A stretch of 64,000 bases of DNA from Kriegella aquimaris (lineage in GTDB: Bacteria; Bacteroidota; Bacteroidia; Flavobacteriales; Flavobacteriaceae), in NCBI RefSeq assembly GCF_900103215.1, contig NZ_FNGV01000017.1:48184-112183 (forward strand), read 5' to 3'. The translations under genes and the position numbers were made by a program. Positions 1-9,925 of this stretch are shown piece by piece; the first letter of the stretch is position 1; every line of letters starts with the position of its first letter. The notes beneath the pieces are model-generated. The model was not told the origin of the DNA. It searched no databases and saw nothing but the letters and a program-made list of their open reading frames with translations.

Positions 1-156
1 AAAGGAGTTGGGAAACCAGCTGTTGTGTGGGTTTTCTTGCTTTCGCATGAAATTATCGATAAAATGAATATGGTAAATGCGAATATCCTTATTTTCATTT
101 TTGATAGACTGAACCGTAGAGCGGCATAAAAATAGTAAGCCTAAAAAGGTCTTCAT
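1..156 (-). CDS. possible exported protein, N-terminal part only
   Basis: An open frame of 52 codons starts with ATG at 156 and runs off the left edge. The first residues (MKTFLGLLFL) look like a signal peptide and the rest is polar, so this may be the start of an exported protein. An opposite frame on the plus strand (1..129, ending in TAA) is also open to the edge and ends just before a small inverted repeat (137-144 with 160-167), so either strand could hold the real gene. No family is recognised. Confidence 0.3.
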   Translation of the reverse strand, partial: MKTFLGLLFLCRSTVQSIKNENKDIRIYHIHFIDNFMRKQENPHNSWFPNSF

Positions 157-244
157 CCCTTAGGCTTTATTAAGCTTTAGTCGCTTCTATTTTTTTGTTA
201 CTCCCTTTTTCTATCGTAAAACTAAGAAAAATGATCTTCAGAAC

Positions 245-649
245 TTAAGCAATTTTGGTTATTTCGAAGAGATCTTGTTTTTGAAGAGGTTTGTAATTGA
301 AGGTAATGTTATGGGTGGTTTTAAGTTTGTAATATTCCCATTTGGCCCGGTCTGCCGGGTCGATTGATGATGTTATAATATTTATTCTGGCCCTGTTGGA
401 TGCTGGTAGGGTAATGAATTCGTCTAAAAATTGCCAACCATCTATAATGGGCATATTGATATCCAAGAAAATAACCTCTGGAACCTGTTGAGTTGTTTCC
501 AATTTATTTTTTATACCGTCCAGGGCTAGTTTTCCGTTGCTATACGTATCGATAGAATCACAATCTGAAACCGATTTTAACATTTTTTTTATTCCAAAAA
601 CTGTTATTGGGTCGTCATCTATAATACAGATGAGATTAATTTTTTTCAT
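245..649 (-). CDS. single-domain response regulator (receiver protein)
   Basis: A CheY-like receiver protein of 134 residues with no output domain. The acidic pocket (D11-D13), the phosphate-accepting D63 in the motif FLDINMP and the conserved Lys before Pro (K120) are all visible. The frame extends further upstream, but the ATG at 649 gives the normal receiver start, so it was chosen. It overlaps the 3' end of the upstream histidine kinase by 14 bp, which implies translational coupling and that the kinase is its phosphodonor. Stand-alone receivers of this kind usually act by protein contact; the target is not visible here. Confidence 0.88.
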   Translation of the reverse strand: MKKINLICIIDDDPITVFGIKKMLKSVSDCDSIDTYSNGKLALDGIKNKLETTQQVPEVIFLDINMPIIDGWQFLDEFITLPASNRARINIITSSIDPADRAKWEYYKLKTTHNITFNYKPLQKQDLFEITKIA

Positions 650-2483
650 TAAAATAGATATTAAAAATAGTTCCTTTTCCGACTTCACTACAGACCATAA
701 CTTTTCCTCCCATTGCTTCGATTTGATTCTTGGCAATGTAAAGACCCATACCTTTAGCATCTTTATTAGTATGAAAGGTTTTATACATTCCAAAAAGTTT
801 ACTGCCGTACTTCTTCAAATCGATTCCTAAACCATTGTCTTCGATACTTACGATTGTGTAGCCATTTTTACTTGTTGAAGATAATTTTATGATGGGCTTT
901 CTTTCAGGTGAACTATACTTTACTGCATTGGTTATAAAGTTCATGAATATGCTTTCAATATATGCCGGAATAGCTTGAATTGACACATCGTCAGAAATGG
1001 AATTGATAATTTTGGCATCGTAATTTTTAAGGAATACAGATAAGTTCTGCTCGATAGCAGTGAGCTTATTATTGATATTTACCGGTTCCTTTTCAAGATT
1101 GACATTGCTACTTATGGCAACCACTTCATTTAGATTTTCCAATGTTTCCAATAAATTGTCGGAAGCATGTGTGAGCATTCCGATAATCGTCTCCTTTTCG
1201 CTTTCATCATTTTCTTCGACCAAAAAGTCTAAGAGCATTGAAAAGTTGGCGGTATGAGACCTTAGGTTATGGGAAACGATATGGGCAAAATTTATTAACT
1301 TTTTGTTCTGAAGCGAGGTTACATTGATCAGGTTTTTTAGTTCTTCCTCCTTTTGTTTTATATTGGAGATATCGAGGCTAAAACCAATAATTCCTATAAC
1401 TTCATCAACGTCGTTCATTAACGGAATTTTTGAAGTAAGAAAAGTAATAGATTTGCCATCCTTTCGGGTCACTACTTTCTCTTGGTCAAGAATAGGTTTT
1501 AAGGTGGTCATTACATAACGATCTTCTTCTTGGCTGCGTAGGGCCGAATTTTCATCCATAAAGTCGAAGTCATCTTTCCCTATAATATCTTTCTCATGTT
1601 CTACACCGCAGAATTTAAGTTCGTGTTTGTTGACCAAAACTTTTCTAGATTGAATATCCTTCATAAAAACATTCAAAGGAAGGTTGTCTATCAAGGTCCT
1701 TAATAATTGTTGGCTTTCTTTTGTCTTAATCTCAGAAACGACATGTTCATTAATATTTTGAAACGTGCCGATAAGGCCAATGAACTTGTTATTGTTGAAC
1801 AAGGGCCTCCCTGCAGCGATTACCCACTTATCGTTACCTTTTGCTGTTGTTATCTGTAATTTTTCTTTCCATGGGGTGCCGTCTCTCATGGCCCTATCAA
1901 CTGCCATTGATATCGTATTTCTACTATATCCTATTTTATAAAAATTTATTCCATTTTCAATGTTGGGCTCAAAGTCAGGGGCGGCCTCATGTATGGCCCT
2001 CGTACGTTCGCACCAATTAATTTTGTCTTGAACGGCGTCATATTCCCAACAGCCGATATTTCCATTCTCTGAAATTTCATCGAGAAGTAGCTCTCGTTTT
2101 TCAAGTTGAAGTTCAGTTTGTTTTAAATGCGTAATGTCTTCTGATTGAATAATGGCCCCAATAATATTTTCATCATCATCATACCAAGTTGAGTAAGTCC
2201 ACTCGTATTGTTTCTCAGAGGCTAGAAAAAGGCTACGTTCAATTATAGATTTCTGCTTCTCACCTTGAAGGCAGGCCTTCAACGCTTGTCTACCCTCTTT
2301 GCTTGTTCTGCTCAGAAGTGTGAATATTTTTTTTCCAGATAAAATTTGGTCTGAAAAATTAAACTCTTCCAACCATTTATCAGAAACATAGACAATCTCT
2401 GACCTCATATTTACAAAGACAGTTGCTTTCGGCAACTGTTTTATAAGGTAGCTAATAGTCGATATTTGAGATCCCTTTAACAT
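636..2483 (-). CDS. multi-PAS sensor histidine kinase
   Basis: A 615-residue soluble sensor kinase without clear membrane segments. Three PAS-like domains lie at about 12-120, 130-250 and 258-375. A HisKA dimerisation helix follows, with the phospho-accepting H405 in SHNLRS, and then a HATPase domain with the N-box (FITNAVKYS, around 519), the G1 box DNGLGI (549-554) and GMGL (578-581). The H-box has Asn where many kinases have Glu; this variant is common in PAS kinases of Bacteroidetes. The 3' end overlaps the receiver gene, so the two form a two-component pair. The signal is unknown. Confidence 0.9.
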   Translation of the reverse strand: MLKGSQISTISYLIKQLPKATVFVNMRSEIVYVSDKWLEEFNFSDQILSGKKIFTLLSRTSKEGRQALKACLQGEKQKSIIERSLFLASEKQYEWTYSTWYDDDENIIGAIIQSEDITHLKQTELQLEKRELLLDEISENGNIGCWEYDAVQDKINWCERTRAIHEAAPDFEPNIENGINFYKIGYSRNTISMAVDRAMRDGTPWKEKLQITTAKGNDKWVIAAGRPLFNNNKFIGLIGTFQNINEHVVSEIKTKESQQLLRTLIDNLPLNVFMKDIQSRKVLVNKHELKFCGVEHEKDIIGKDDFDFMDENSALRSQEEDRYVMTTLKPILDQEKVVTRKDGKSITFLTSKIPLMNDVDEVIGIIGFSLDISNIKQKEEELKNLINVTSLQNKKLINFAHIVSHNLRSHTANFSMLLDFLVEENDESEKETIIGMLTHASDNLLETLENLNEVVAISSNVNLEKEPVNINNKLTAIEQNLSVFLKNYDAKIINSISDDVSIQAIPAYIESIFMNFITNAVKYSSPERKPIIKLSSTSKNGYTIVSIEDNGLGIDLKKYGSKLFGMYKTFHTNKDAKGMGLYIAKNQIEAMGGKVMVCSEVGKGTIFNIYFNEKN

Positions 2484-2768
2484 TAAAGATGTAATTTCCT
2501 ACGAATATAAAATGATTTTTTAACAAAGCTGAAGGTTTGTTGTGAATCAAGCCCTACACGTTGTGAATTGTGTATATTGGACATTTATAAAAGAATATTG
2601 ATAAATTTGTAAGGAATATTAACCTTAATAAAAATGCTATCTCCTATTATTTTCTTTGTCTTAAGGGATGAAAAGTGCGTGGACAAATTTTGAAAAACAA
2701 AATAATCTTGACCCTAACTATCGAATACCGAATGTTATAGATATATTTTGAATCGGGTTCTTTTATTA
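2484..2768. other. intergenic region, no gene seen
   Basis: A 285-bp AT-rich gap between the kinase start and the coaD stop, both on the minus strand. A plus-strand TTG-N22-TAAATTTG promoter-like match occurs near 2578-2613, but no convincing plus-strand gene follows. Nothing else is recognised. Confidence 0.5.
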
Positions 2769-3221
2769 CTAAACTTTAACAGAATCGGGTACCAATTCGG
2801 TGTAATCGCCTCCGTTGCGTATAACATCACGCACAATGGAAGAACTTATGTAAGATTTCCCTGACGAAGTTAAAAGAAAAACGGTTTCTATTTCCGATAA
2901 CTTTCGATTGGTATGAGCTATAGCTTTTTCAAATTCGAAATCACCAGGGTTGCGTAGTCCTCTAAGAATAAAATTGGAATTTGTTTGCCTACAAAAATCG
3001 ATGGTAAGTCCTTTGTAGGTTTTGACCGTTATTTTAGGTTCTCCTTCAAACGCCTTTTCAATAAAACCCATTCGTTCTTCTAAGGTGAACATATATTTCT
3101 TATCGGCATTGATACCTATAGCAATAATGAGCTCATCAAAGAGGGTGATGCCTCGTTGTATTATGTCAAAATGACCTAAAGTAATAGGGTCGAAAGAACC
3201 TGGAAAAACGGCACGGCGCAT
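2769..3221 (-). CDS. coaD: phosphopantetheine adenylyltransferase
   Basis: CoaD (PPAT) transfers AMP from ATP to 4'-phosphopantetheine, the fourth step of coenzyme A synthesis. At 150 residues it has the family length. The nucleotidyltransferase motif TLGH is at 14-17 after the FPGSFDP start, and the C-terminal ISSSIVRD motif is near 126-133. It lies 33 bp downstream of ddl on the same strand, so the two are probably cotranscribed. The ddl-coaD order is common in Flavobacteria. Confidence 0.97.
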   Translation of the reverse strand: MRRAVFPGSFDPITLGHFDIIQRGITLFDELIIAIGINADKKYMFTLEERMGFIEKAFEGEPKITVKTYKGLTIDFCRQTNSNFILRGLRNPGDFEFEKAIAHTNRKLSEIETVFLLTSSGKSYISSSIVRDVIRNGGDYTELVPDSVKV

Positions 3222-3254
3222 AGTGATTTTTTTTGTTGGTCTAAGTTACCTAAT

Positions 3255-4229
3255 TTAGGCTAAAGCTTCTTCGATGGCGCTTTCAAACAATTCTGAAAGA
3301 CTAATACCGGCCACATGTGCTTGTTGTGGCAATATGCTTTCTATCGTCAGGCCTGGTGTCGTATTTACTTCGAGCATGTAGGGCTCGTCGTCTATAAAAA
3401 TGAATTCACTTCTAGAAAAGCCCTTCATTTTTAAGATATTATATATTCGAGCGGCAGTTTCCGTTACTCTTCGTTCTTGAAGAGGTGTTATCCTTGCTGG
3501 CGTGATTTCTTGTGATTTTCCTTCATATTTGGCCTCATAATCAAAAAAGTCATTTTCTGAAACAATTTCGGTAATGGGAAGAACTTTGGTCTCCCCTTTA
3601 TATGTAATGACACCAACGGACACTTCAACCCCGTCGAGAAAGCTTTCGATCAATATCTCTTCATCTTCTTTAAATGCCTTTTCAATTCCCTCTTCCAACT
3701 TACCCTTCTCGTAGACTTTTGAGATGCCGAAACTACTTCCCGCTTTATTGGCCTTAACAAAACAGGGAAGCCCTACTTTTTCAACAATGGCATCCACATC
3801 TATTTCATCGCCGAGGTTAAGGAAATATGATGATGCCGATTTAATGCCATAAGGTTTTAAAACGCTTAAAAGATCACGCTTGTTAAAGGTCAGTGCGGCT
3901 TGGTAATAATCACAGGAAGTCTGAGGTATACCTAGCAATTGAAAATAAGCCTGTAGCAGACCATCTTCGCCTGGCGAACCATGAATGGCATTGAAAACAC
4001 AGTCAAATAAAATGGTTTTACTATCCATTTTTATCGAAAAATCATGTCTATTTACGTTATGTTCTTCGTTATTTTCATCTACATAAACCCATTTCTCCTT
4101 AAAAATATGTATTCTATATAGGTTGAACTTTTTTTTATCAAGGTAGTTGTACACCACATTTCCACTTTTTAGCGAAATTAGGTATTCACTTGAATGTCCA
4201 CCCATGATAATGGCAATATTAGTTTTCAT
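3255..4229 (-). CDS. ddl: D-alanine--D-alanine ligase
   Basis: An ATP-grasp ligase of 324 residues that joins two D-Ala for the peptidoglycan precursor. The N-terminal motif IIMGGHSSEY, the Gly-rich segment (GSSFGISKV) and the Mg/ATP-binding C-terminal segment EVNTTPGLT are present. It is the first gene of a ddl-coaD unit and is divergent from the PASTA protein-rluD pair. Cell-wall context fits the neighbouring PASTA protein, whose domains bind peptidoglycan-like ligands in other systems. Confidence 0.96.
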   Translation of the reverse strand: MKTNIAIIMGGHSSEYLISLKSGNVVYNYLDKKKFNLYRIHIFKEKWVYVDENNEEHNVNRHDFSIKMDSKTILFDCVFNAIHGSPGEDGLLQAYFQLLGIPQTSCDYYQAALTFNKRDLLSVLKPYGIKSASSYFLNLGDEIDVDAIVEKVGLPCFVKANKAGSSFGISKVYEKGKLEEGIEKAFKEDEEILIESFLDGVEVSVGVITYKGETKVLPITEIVSENDFFDYEAKYEGKSQEITPARITPLQERRVTETAARIYNILKMKGFSRSEFIFIDDEPYMLEVNTTPGLTIESILPQQAHVAGISLSELFESAIEEALA

Positions 4230-4302
4230 ACGGTCGTTATATTATGTAGCCTACATAAATATTATGGGAGGCCCAAAGTACAGAAAAAAGCAATCGGTTT
4301 GT

Positions 4303-4310
4303 TATATTTG
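4303..4310 (+). promoter_or_regulatory. -7 element upstream of the PASTA protein gene
   Basis: TATATTTG matches the Bacteroidetes -7 consensus TAnnTTTG exactly and lies 18 nt before the ATG at 4329. No good -33 TTG is seen at the usual distance, so this is a partial match only. Confidence 0.35.
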
Positions 4311-4328
4311 TCAGGTCAAAAGTAATCA

Positions 4329-4916
4329 ATGAGAAAATTTTTAAACTTTTTAAGGAGCAAGACTTTTTTGATACAACTCGGCCTAGCCTTGTTGGTATTG
4401 ATAGTTTTAGTTTTTTTAGTACTACGTTGGTTGAATAATACAACCAATCATGGCGAGTTCGTCGAGGTGCCCGATTTTTCAAAAATGTCGGTAATGGATA
4501 TGCGAAAGTCTGTTGAAGAAAGTAATTTACGTTATGAGGTACTCGATTCGGCAAACTATAATCCTGATTATCCTCGATTTTCGATAATTGAGCAAAACCC
4601 TAAAGCTGGTGAAAAGGTCAAGGAGAATAGAATGATTTACTTTACGGTCAATCCTTCCGGTTATAAAAAGGTAACCGTTCCCCAGATTATTCAGGTTACA
4701 CAACGTAATGCGGCCTCAATGCTAAGGGCCGTGGGCCTAGATGTTGAAAAGGTATCGTATAGGGATGAATTAGGAAAAGATATGGTATACTTCATAAAAT
4801 ATAAAGGGAAACAGATCAAACCCGGTGATAAATTACCAAAAACTTCGAAGATCGAGCTTGTCTGTGGAAACGGAAATATTACTGAGCAGGCACGTATCAA
4901 TGCAGAATCAAACTAA
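4329..4916 (+). CDS. membrane-anchored PASTA domain protein
   Basis: A 195-residue protein with a short basic N-terminus, one membrane helix (about 12-33) and an outer part with two PASTA domains (about 44-110 and 114-180). The repeated pattern VPDFSKMS...ARxxV/L...VxEQNPKAGxxVK shows this. PASTA domains are known from penicillin-binding proteins and Ser/Thr kinases, but no enzyme domain is attached here. The stop is 3 bp before the rluD start, so the two genes form an operon. The precise role is unknown; periplasmic cell-wall sensing or scaffolding is an inference. Confidence 0.87.
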   Translation: MRKFLNFLRSKTFLIQLGLALLVLIVLVFLVLRWLNNTTNHGEFVEVPDFSKMSVMDMRKSVEESNLRYEVLDSANYNPDYPRFSIIEQNPKAGEKVKENRMIYFTVNPSGYKKVTVPQIIQVTQRNAASMLRAVGLDVEKVSYRDELGKDMVYFIKYKGKQIKPGDKLPKTSKIELVCGNGNITEQARINAESN

Positions 4917-4919
4917 GTT

Positions 4920-5945
4920 ATGGGGCCACAAGAAGACCCTGAACTAAGGGAAGATGAGCTGTTCGAGCATCATAGATTTGTAGCTTCAAAAGGACAAGAC
5001 CCACTTCGTGTGGATAAGTTTCTGATGAACTTTATCGAAAATGCTACACGTAACAAAATTCAGCAAGCTGCGAAAAACGGCCATATTTGGGTAAACGATA
5101 CCATAGTAAAACAGAATTATAAGGTAAAGGCGGGAGATGAGGTAAAAGTGCTTTTTGAGCACCCACCACATGAGAATTTACTGGTCCCTGAAAATATTCC
5201 CTTGAATATTGTCTATGAAGATGATGTTCTTTTGGTGGTGAACAAACCTGCTGGTATGGTAGTGCATCCGGGCCATGGTAATTATTCGGGTACGTTGATT
5301 AATGCCTTGATTTATCACTTCGACAACTTACCCGTGAATAGCAATGAACGCCCAGGACTTGTTCATCGTATAGATAAAGATACTTCTGGTCTTCTAGTAG
5401 TCGCTAAAACTGAGGCGGCAATGACACATTTGGCCAAACAATTTTTTGATAAGACTTCGGAACGTGAATATGTGGCGCTGGTATGGGGTAATATGGAGGA
5501 AGAAGAGGGAACGGTAGAAGGGCATATTGGCCGCAATCCTAAGAATCGATTACAAATGTACGTTTTCGAAGATGGGGAACAGGGAAAAGAAGCGGTGACC
5601 CACTATAAGGTGTTGGAGCGTTTGGGCTATATTACGATGGTTTCCTGTAAACTTGAAACAGGTAGAACACATCAAATAAGGGTACATATGAAGCACATTG
5701 GCCATACCCTTTTTAATGATGAGCGCTATGGAGGTGATAGAATCCTAAAGGGAACTAGCTTTACCAAATACAAGCAATTTGTCGATAATGCCTTTAAGGT
5801 CTTGCCACGACAGGCCCTGCATGCCAAGACATTGGGCTTTGTTCATCCCGTATCGGGGAAGGCTATGCGTTTCGATTCTGAAATCCCAAAAGATATGGTA
5901 GACTGTATTGATAAATGGCGTCATTATGCCAAGCACAAAGAGTAA
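4920..5945 (+). CDS. rluD: ribosomal large subunit pseudouridine synthase, RluD type
   Basis: A pseudouridine synthase of the RluA family, 341 residues. It has an N-terminal S4 RNA-binding domain (about 28-85) and the catalytic motif HRIDKDTSGLLV with the catalytic Asp at 152. RluD modifies uridines in helix 69 of 23S rRNA in known systems; the exact target here is inferred from the family. It is cotranscribed with the PASTA protein (3-bp gap), an arrangement often seen in Flavobacteria. Confidence 0.93.
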   Translation: MGPQEDPELREDELFEHHRFVASKGQDPLRVDKFLMNFIENATRNKIQQAAKNGHIWVNDTIVKQNYKVKAGDEVKVLFEHPPHENLLVPENIPLNIVYEDDVLLVVNKPAGMVVHPGHGNYSGTLINALIYHFDNLPVNSNERPGLVHRIDKDTSGLLVVAKTEAAMTHLAKQFFDKTSEREYVALVWGNMEEEEGTVEGHIGRNPKNRLQMYVFEDGEQGKEAVTHYKVLERLGYITMVSCKLETGRTHQIRVHMKHIGHTLFNDERYGGDRILKGTSFTKYKQFVDNAFKVLPRQALHAKTLGFVHPVSGKAMRFDSEIPKDMVDCIDKWRHYAKHKE

Positions 5946-6206
5946 TTGACTACCAAAAAAGATTAAGTCATTCGTAAGTAAATTCCTTAAGTAATTTTTA
6001 TTCTTATCAACCTTTCTACTTGCTAAACACGTAAAATGGTAGCATCTTTTACTGCCACTGTTTGTGCCTTAAAAAACAATTTCCATATTTTATATGAAAT
6101 GGTTTCATGGTGTAAACTTATAATACTTCAAGATTGAATATTATAGGTTGACATACTGTTGTCATATTGCCCTCGTATTTTTAGGTCAGTTTTAAAAATA
6201 TAGATT

Positions 6207-6668
6207 ATGGAAAAAATTAATATCGAACCGTTCAAGGTTATCGGAATTTCGATGACAACCTCCAATGAACGGGTTCAGAAGACTCAAGATATCGCAAAGC
6301 TTTGGGGGCATTTTATAGCGGAGAAAATCTCAGAAAAAATCCCCAATAAAATTGATAATAGTATCTTGTCAATCTATACACACTACGAAAGCGATCACCA
6401 AGGGATTTATGACACGATTTTGGGTTGTAGGGTGAGCACTTTGAATGTTGTTCCCGATGGTATGGTCGGTGAAAGTTTCGGTGGCGGAGCCTATATGAGA
6501 TTTGTTTCCAAGGGTGATTTCACAAAAGGAGCGGTTTATAATACTTGGACCGAAATATGGAATTCACCTTTGCATCGAATATATTCAGCCGATTTTGAAG
6601 TTTATGGCGAAAAATCAAAAGACCCGACGAGTGCAGAAATCGATATTTTTGTTGCAGTAGGGATATAA
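6207..6668 (+). CDS. GyrI-like / AraC effector-binding domain protein
   Basis: A 153-residue stand-alone small-molecule-binding domain of the GyrI-like/AraC effector-binding (Cass2-like) type. Features are the start FKVIGISMTTSN, the central YTHYESDHQGIYDTILG and the end segment ADFEVYG...EIDIFVAVGI. No DNA-binding domain is attached. Such proteins bind cationic or aromatic ligands or act as regulators' partners; the ligand is unknown. It is monocistronic, with a 260-bp upstream gap and a 32-bp gap to the next gene on the same strand. Confidence 0.8.
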   Translation: MEKINIEPFKVIGISMTTSNERVQKTQDIAKLWGHFIAEKISEKIPNKIDNSILSIYTHYESDHQGIYDTILGCRVSTLNVVPDGMVGESFGGGAYMRFVSKGDFTKGAVYNTWTEIWNSPLHRIYSADFEVYGEKSKDPTSAEIDIFVAVGI

Positions 6669-6700
6669 TAATTGAAATCAATTCTAAAGCTGTCAAGTCA

Positions 6701-8941
6701 ATGGCGAAATTTATTTTTTGGGTATTCAGGGGTGGTATTTTAATTATTTTTTGGTGCAACGTTACTTGGGCCCAAGACTTACCGGAAAGTCTTCCTGAAA
6801 TAAAATATCATTTGACCTCTCCTGATTGGAAACCGTTAGAAACTCCCAAAGAAGCTTATTTGGAGGCAGTAAAGGGAATGGTCGATGTGGCCTATCGGTT
6901 TCAGGAAGGGAGTGGTGCTATTATTGATCCCTTTTTGCATCGTGAACACCAATATTCCACACCCTATTATGCGTTTGCTGTAGCAGCGCTTGTAGATTCC
7001 GGTTATGCTCCTGAAATGTTGTCATCGGGGGTTCTTGCCATGGAAAAGGCCTTAACCGACTTTTTCAATGGCAATGATAGCATCCCAGATCGACATGGAG
7101 AATTTTATATTGCGGCCCTGGCCGAAGCTATGGAGCTGTATAAAGACCATATCCCAAAAAAGAAATACCAGCAATGGGTAGAAATGATAGCTACACCATT
7201 AGATAGTATTTGGGATGGCATGAGCAGCCATTTGAACAACTGGCGGACCTATGCAATGAAAGGGGAGTGGGTACGCGCTAAACATGGTTTTATTGACAAG
7301 CAGAAGACCGTGGGTTTTATAGAGGATAATTGGAAGAATTATGGGCAGTACCAGCGTATCGGAGTTACCAAATGGAATTTATACGAAGATTGGAGCAGTG
7401 ACCCCCAATCATTGGCTGTTGAAGCCGTCGGGCGGGGCAATTTAACTTCCATGGCATTGGCGTATGATGGCCCTTCTGCTGAGCATCTAAAGAAGATTGT
7501 TCGCAGGGGAGGGGCGACATCGATGCTATTAATGAGTCCGGCAGGCCAATGCCCACCTAACGGAAGAACCGATAATCACGTATTCAATGACATTCTCTAT
7601 CAACTTATTTTTGAAGTGCTGGCCGAAGATGCCCTAAGATTAAATCAGACAGAACTAGCCGGACAGTACCGAAGATCGGCCTTACTGGCATTCCAAAGTA
7701 TTGGTCGGTGGAAACGTTTTAATTCGCCTTGGAGTGGATCATATTCAATCGCCAAAAACCATTTTGATTTAAAAAAACGAACGGGTTATCAGCCCGCAAG
7801 CCAATGGGGCAATTATAGTGGGGCCATGATGTTTCACCTTGCCGAGGCTTTTTTGACCCATGACTCCGAAATCAAAGAAGTACCTGCACCAACTGAAATC
7901 GGGGGCTACGCCATACAGACGGGAAATCGATTTTCAACTTTTACTGCCAATGCGGGGGGAATGCAGGTCTTTATAAATCTACGTGGGGCTTCCGTGCCTA
8001 AATATGATGAGTTTTGGACACCTTTGGGAGGAGTACGTTTTTCAAAAATGGGATGGGACGATCGCCTCGGTCCTTCAGATGGAAAAAGAATTAATGTTTC
8101 GGATGACCCTGTTCTCAATAGTAAGGGTCTTGGTAATCCGGCCGATGCGATATTTCCACAAACAGGTTTGACATTTGGCCCCACATGGGAGCAAGACGGC
8201 AAATGGGTTCGAATTGCCGATATGGCAACGCACTATCAAGGTACGGTGACAACTGAATTTGTACACCCTTTATTGGTGAAATTTAAAATTACATATGCAA
8301 GCATTACAGGCCGCGGAGGGCCTCAATTTGAACAAAGGTTTGTCGTCACACCCGATGGAGTAATGACCTATCTCTCTACCACCCAAAATACGCCGTTTGG
8401 TTTGACCGTACCTTTATTGACTAATGATGGGCGACCTTTACAAACTCAAATAAACAGCGAAATTGCCAGCACTGGATATACTCAAAGTGGCGATACACAA
8501 AATTTTATCGGACTGAACAAAAGTATGGATGTTAGTCAAGATGGAGATGCCATAGAGAGTACTTACGGTTCTTTGTTACCCGTAAAATTCCGATCAAATG
8601 ACGAACAAACGATAGTCTTTGTATATCCAAAATCAATGGACGCTCCTAATGCAGTTGAAGTTAAAAAGAGTTTTCTGTTGACTGAAAATGGGTTTTCATC
8701 GCTGTTGGGAGAAGTTGAAGGAACACTATACGTTGGGAAAAAAACGGCTGGTGGCTATGGTCAATCGTTAGATATAGATCAAGATGGAACGTCGGAATTG
8801 GTTTTAAAAAAGGAATGTGGATTTGTGGCGCAACTTGAAAACGATAAAATTATAACGATAGAGACAGATAGCGATGTTATTGCTTCCGTTAACAATAAAA
8901 CGTTCGAGTTAATGGCTTACCAGCCGATGAACATCAAGTAA
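6701..8941 (+). CDS. large exported protein of unassigned family, glycan-enzyme-like architecture
   Basis: A 746-residue protein with an N-terminal hydrophobic signal segment (about 5-24, cleavage plausible after TWAQ). The first 400 residues look mostly helical, with repeated aromatic and Trp-rich segments, and hold a Cys-containing motif SPAGQCPPNGRTDNHVFND. The rest (about 400-746) is beta-rich. A helical toroid followed by a beta sandwich is the layout of many polysaccharide lyases and glycosidases, so a role in periplasmic or surface glycan breakdown is plausible. No family can be named from motifs. The start follows the GyrI-like gene by 32 bp. Confidence 0.75.
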   Translation: MAKFIFWVFRGGILIIFWCNVTWAQDLPESLPEIKYHLTSPDWKPLETPKEAYLEAVKGMVDVAYRFQEGSGAIIDPFLHREHQYSTPYYAFAVAALVDSGYAPEMLSSGVLAMEKALTDFFNGNDSIPDRHGEFYIAALAEAMELYKDHIPKKKYQQWVEMIATPLDSIWDGMSSHLNNWRTYAMKGEWVRAKHGFIDKQKTVGFIEDNWKNYGQYQRIGVTKWNLYEDWSSDPQSLAVEAVGRGNLTSMALAYDGPSAEHLKKIVRRGGATSMLLMSPAGQCPPNGRTDNHVFNDILYQLIFEVLAEDALRLNQTELAGQYRRSALLAFQSIGRWKRFNSPWSGSYSIAKNHFDLKKRTGYQPASQWGNYSGAMMFHLAEAFLTHDSEIKEVPAPTEIGGYAIQTGNRFSTFTANAGGMQVFINLRGASVPKYDEFWTPLGGVRFSKMGWDDRLGPSDGKRINVSDDPVLNSKGLGNPADAIFPQTGLTFGPTWEQDGKWVRIADMATHYQGTVTTEFVHPLLVKFKITYASITGRGGPQFEQRFVVTPDGVMTYLSTTQNTPFGLTVPLLTNDGRPLQTQINSEIASTGYTQSGDTQNFIGLNKSMDVSQDGDAIESTYGSLLPVKFRSNDEQTIVFVYPKSMDAPNAVEVKKSFLLTENGFSSLLGEVEGTLYVGKKTAGGYGQSLDIDQDGTSELVLKKECGFVAQLENDKIITIETDSDVIASVNNKTFELMAYQPMNIK

Positions 8942-9106
8942 TATAACTAGCACAGATACTTAAACTCTGTTCAGCTTCAATTTTTGTGTTCAAAAAATAG
9001 GGGTGCAGCCATTCTATAAATTTTTTCGATAAGGGCATTGCGAATCTCTTTTTGGTTCTAGGGTTCAACTTAAAATTCTTTCCTATTTTTAAGCAAAATT
9101 TAGAAG

Positions 9107-9868
9107 ATGAAGATTGTAATATCCCCAGCAAAATCGCTTGATTTTGAGAGCAAATTGCCTACTGCCAAATATACCGAACCCGCTTTTTTGGACCAAGCTG
9201 AAAAGTTGAACAAAATTCTTGAGAAGAAAAAGCCCAAGGCATTGTCTAAATTGATGGGTATCTCCGATAACCTTGCTGAATTGAATTGGGAGCGCAATCA
9301 AAATTTTTCTGTGCCATTTACGCCCGACAATGCACGGCCCGCTGTCTATGCCTTTAATGGTGATGTCTATCAAGGTCTTGACGCTTATACTATTTCTAAA
9401 GAAAAACTGGGTCAGCTACAAGATACCCTGCGCATATTATCTGGATTGTACGGTGTACTAAAGCCGCTTGATCTTATACAGCCCTACCGTTTGGAAATGG
9501 GTACCCAATTAAAAATTGGGCGAAAAAAGAACCTTTACGAATTTTGGAAAAAAGAACTTACGGCGCATCTGAACGCAGAATTGCAAGATGGTGAACTCTT
9601 CGTGAACCTGGCGAGTAATGAATATTTTGGTGCGGTCGATGAAAAACAACTCAAAGTGCCCGTGATTACGCCTATATTTAAGGATTGGAAAAATGACAAA
9701 CTAAAAGTTATTAGTTTTTTTGCTAAAAAAGCCAGGGGATCCATGGTGCGATATATACTTGATTCCAATGCAAAAACGCTGGACGATATTAGAGGTTTCA
9801 ATGCTGATGGATATGGGTTTAGTCAAGCACATACCTTAAAAGAAAACCAACCAGTTTTCGTTCGATAA
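9107..9868 (+). CDS. yaaA: YaaA family peroxide-stress protein
   Basis: A 253-residue member of the YaaA (DUF328) family. Recognisable segments are the start [13 protein letters not shown], the [11 protein letters not shown] motif, [17 protein letters not shown] and the late [10 protein letters not shown]. In E. coli, YaaA lowers intracellular free iron and protects DNA during peroxide stress. The protein is cytoplasmic and of normal family length. It appears to be its own unit, with a 165-bp gap upstream. Confidence 0.94.
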   Translation: MKIVISPAKSLDFESKLPTAKYTEPAFLDQAEKLNKILEKKKPKALSKLMGISDNLAELNWERNQNFSVPFTPDNARPAVYAFNGDVYQGLDAYTISKEKLGQLQDTLRILSGLYGVLKPLDLIQPYRLEMGTQLKIGRKKNLYEFWKKELTAHLNAELQDGELFVNLASNEYFGAVDEKQLKVPVITPIFKDWKNDKLKVISFFAKKARGSMVRYILDSNAKTLDDIRGFNADGYGFSQAHTLKENQPVFVR

Positions 9869-9925
9869 AATATAATGCAAAAGACAGCGTTTATTAGATA
9901 GATGAATTGCTATCTAAAAATTGCT

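Noticed and set aside
1..129. Open plus-strand frame at the left edge ending in TAA
   Set aside because: Open by chance on the short stretch; the minus-strand frame has a start and signal-like residues, but neither is secure, so only the minus one is listed at low confidence.
2578..2680. Plus-strand promoter-like TTG-N22-TAAATTTG with a 19-codon ORF behind it
   Set aside because: AT-rich DNA gives such matches easily; the ORF is too short and has no terminator or conservation evidence.
7906..8202. Long minus-strand frame inside the 746-residue gene
   Set aside because: Shadow of the plus-strand gene; composition (Pro/Arg/Ser-rich) and lack of a start context speak against it.
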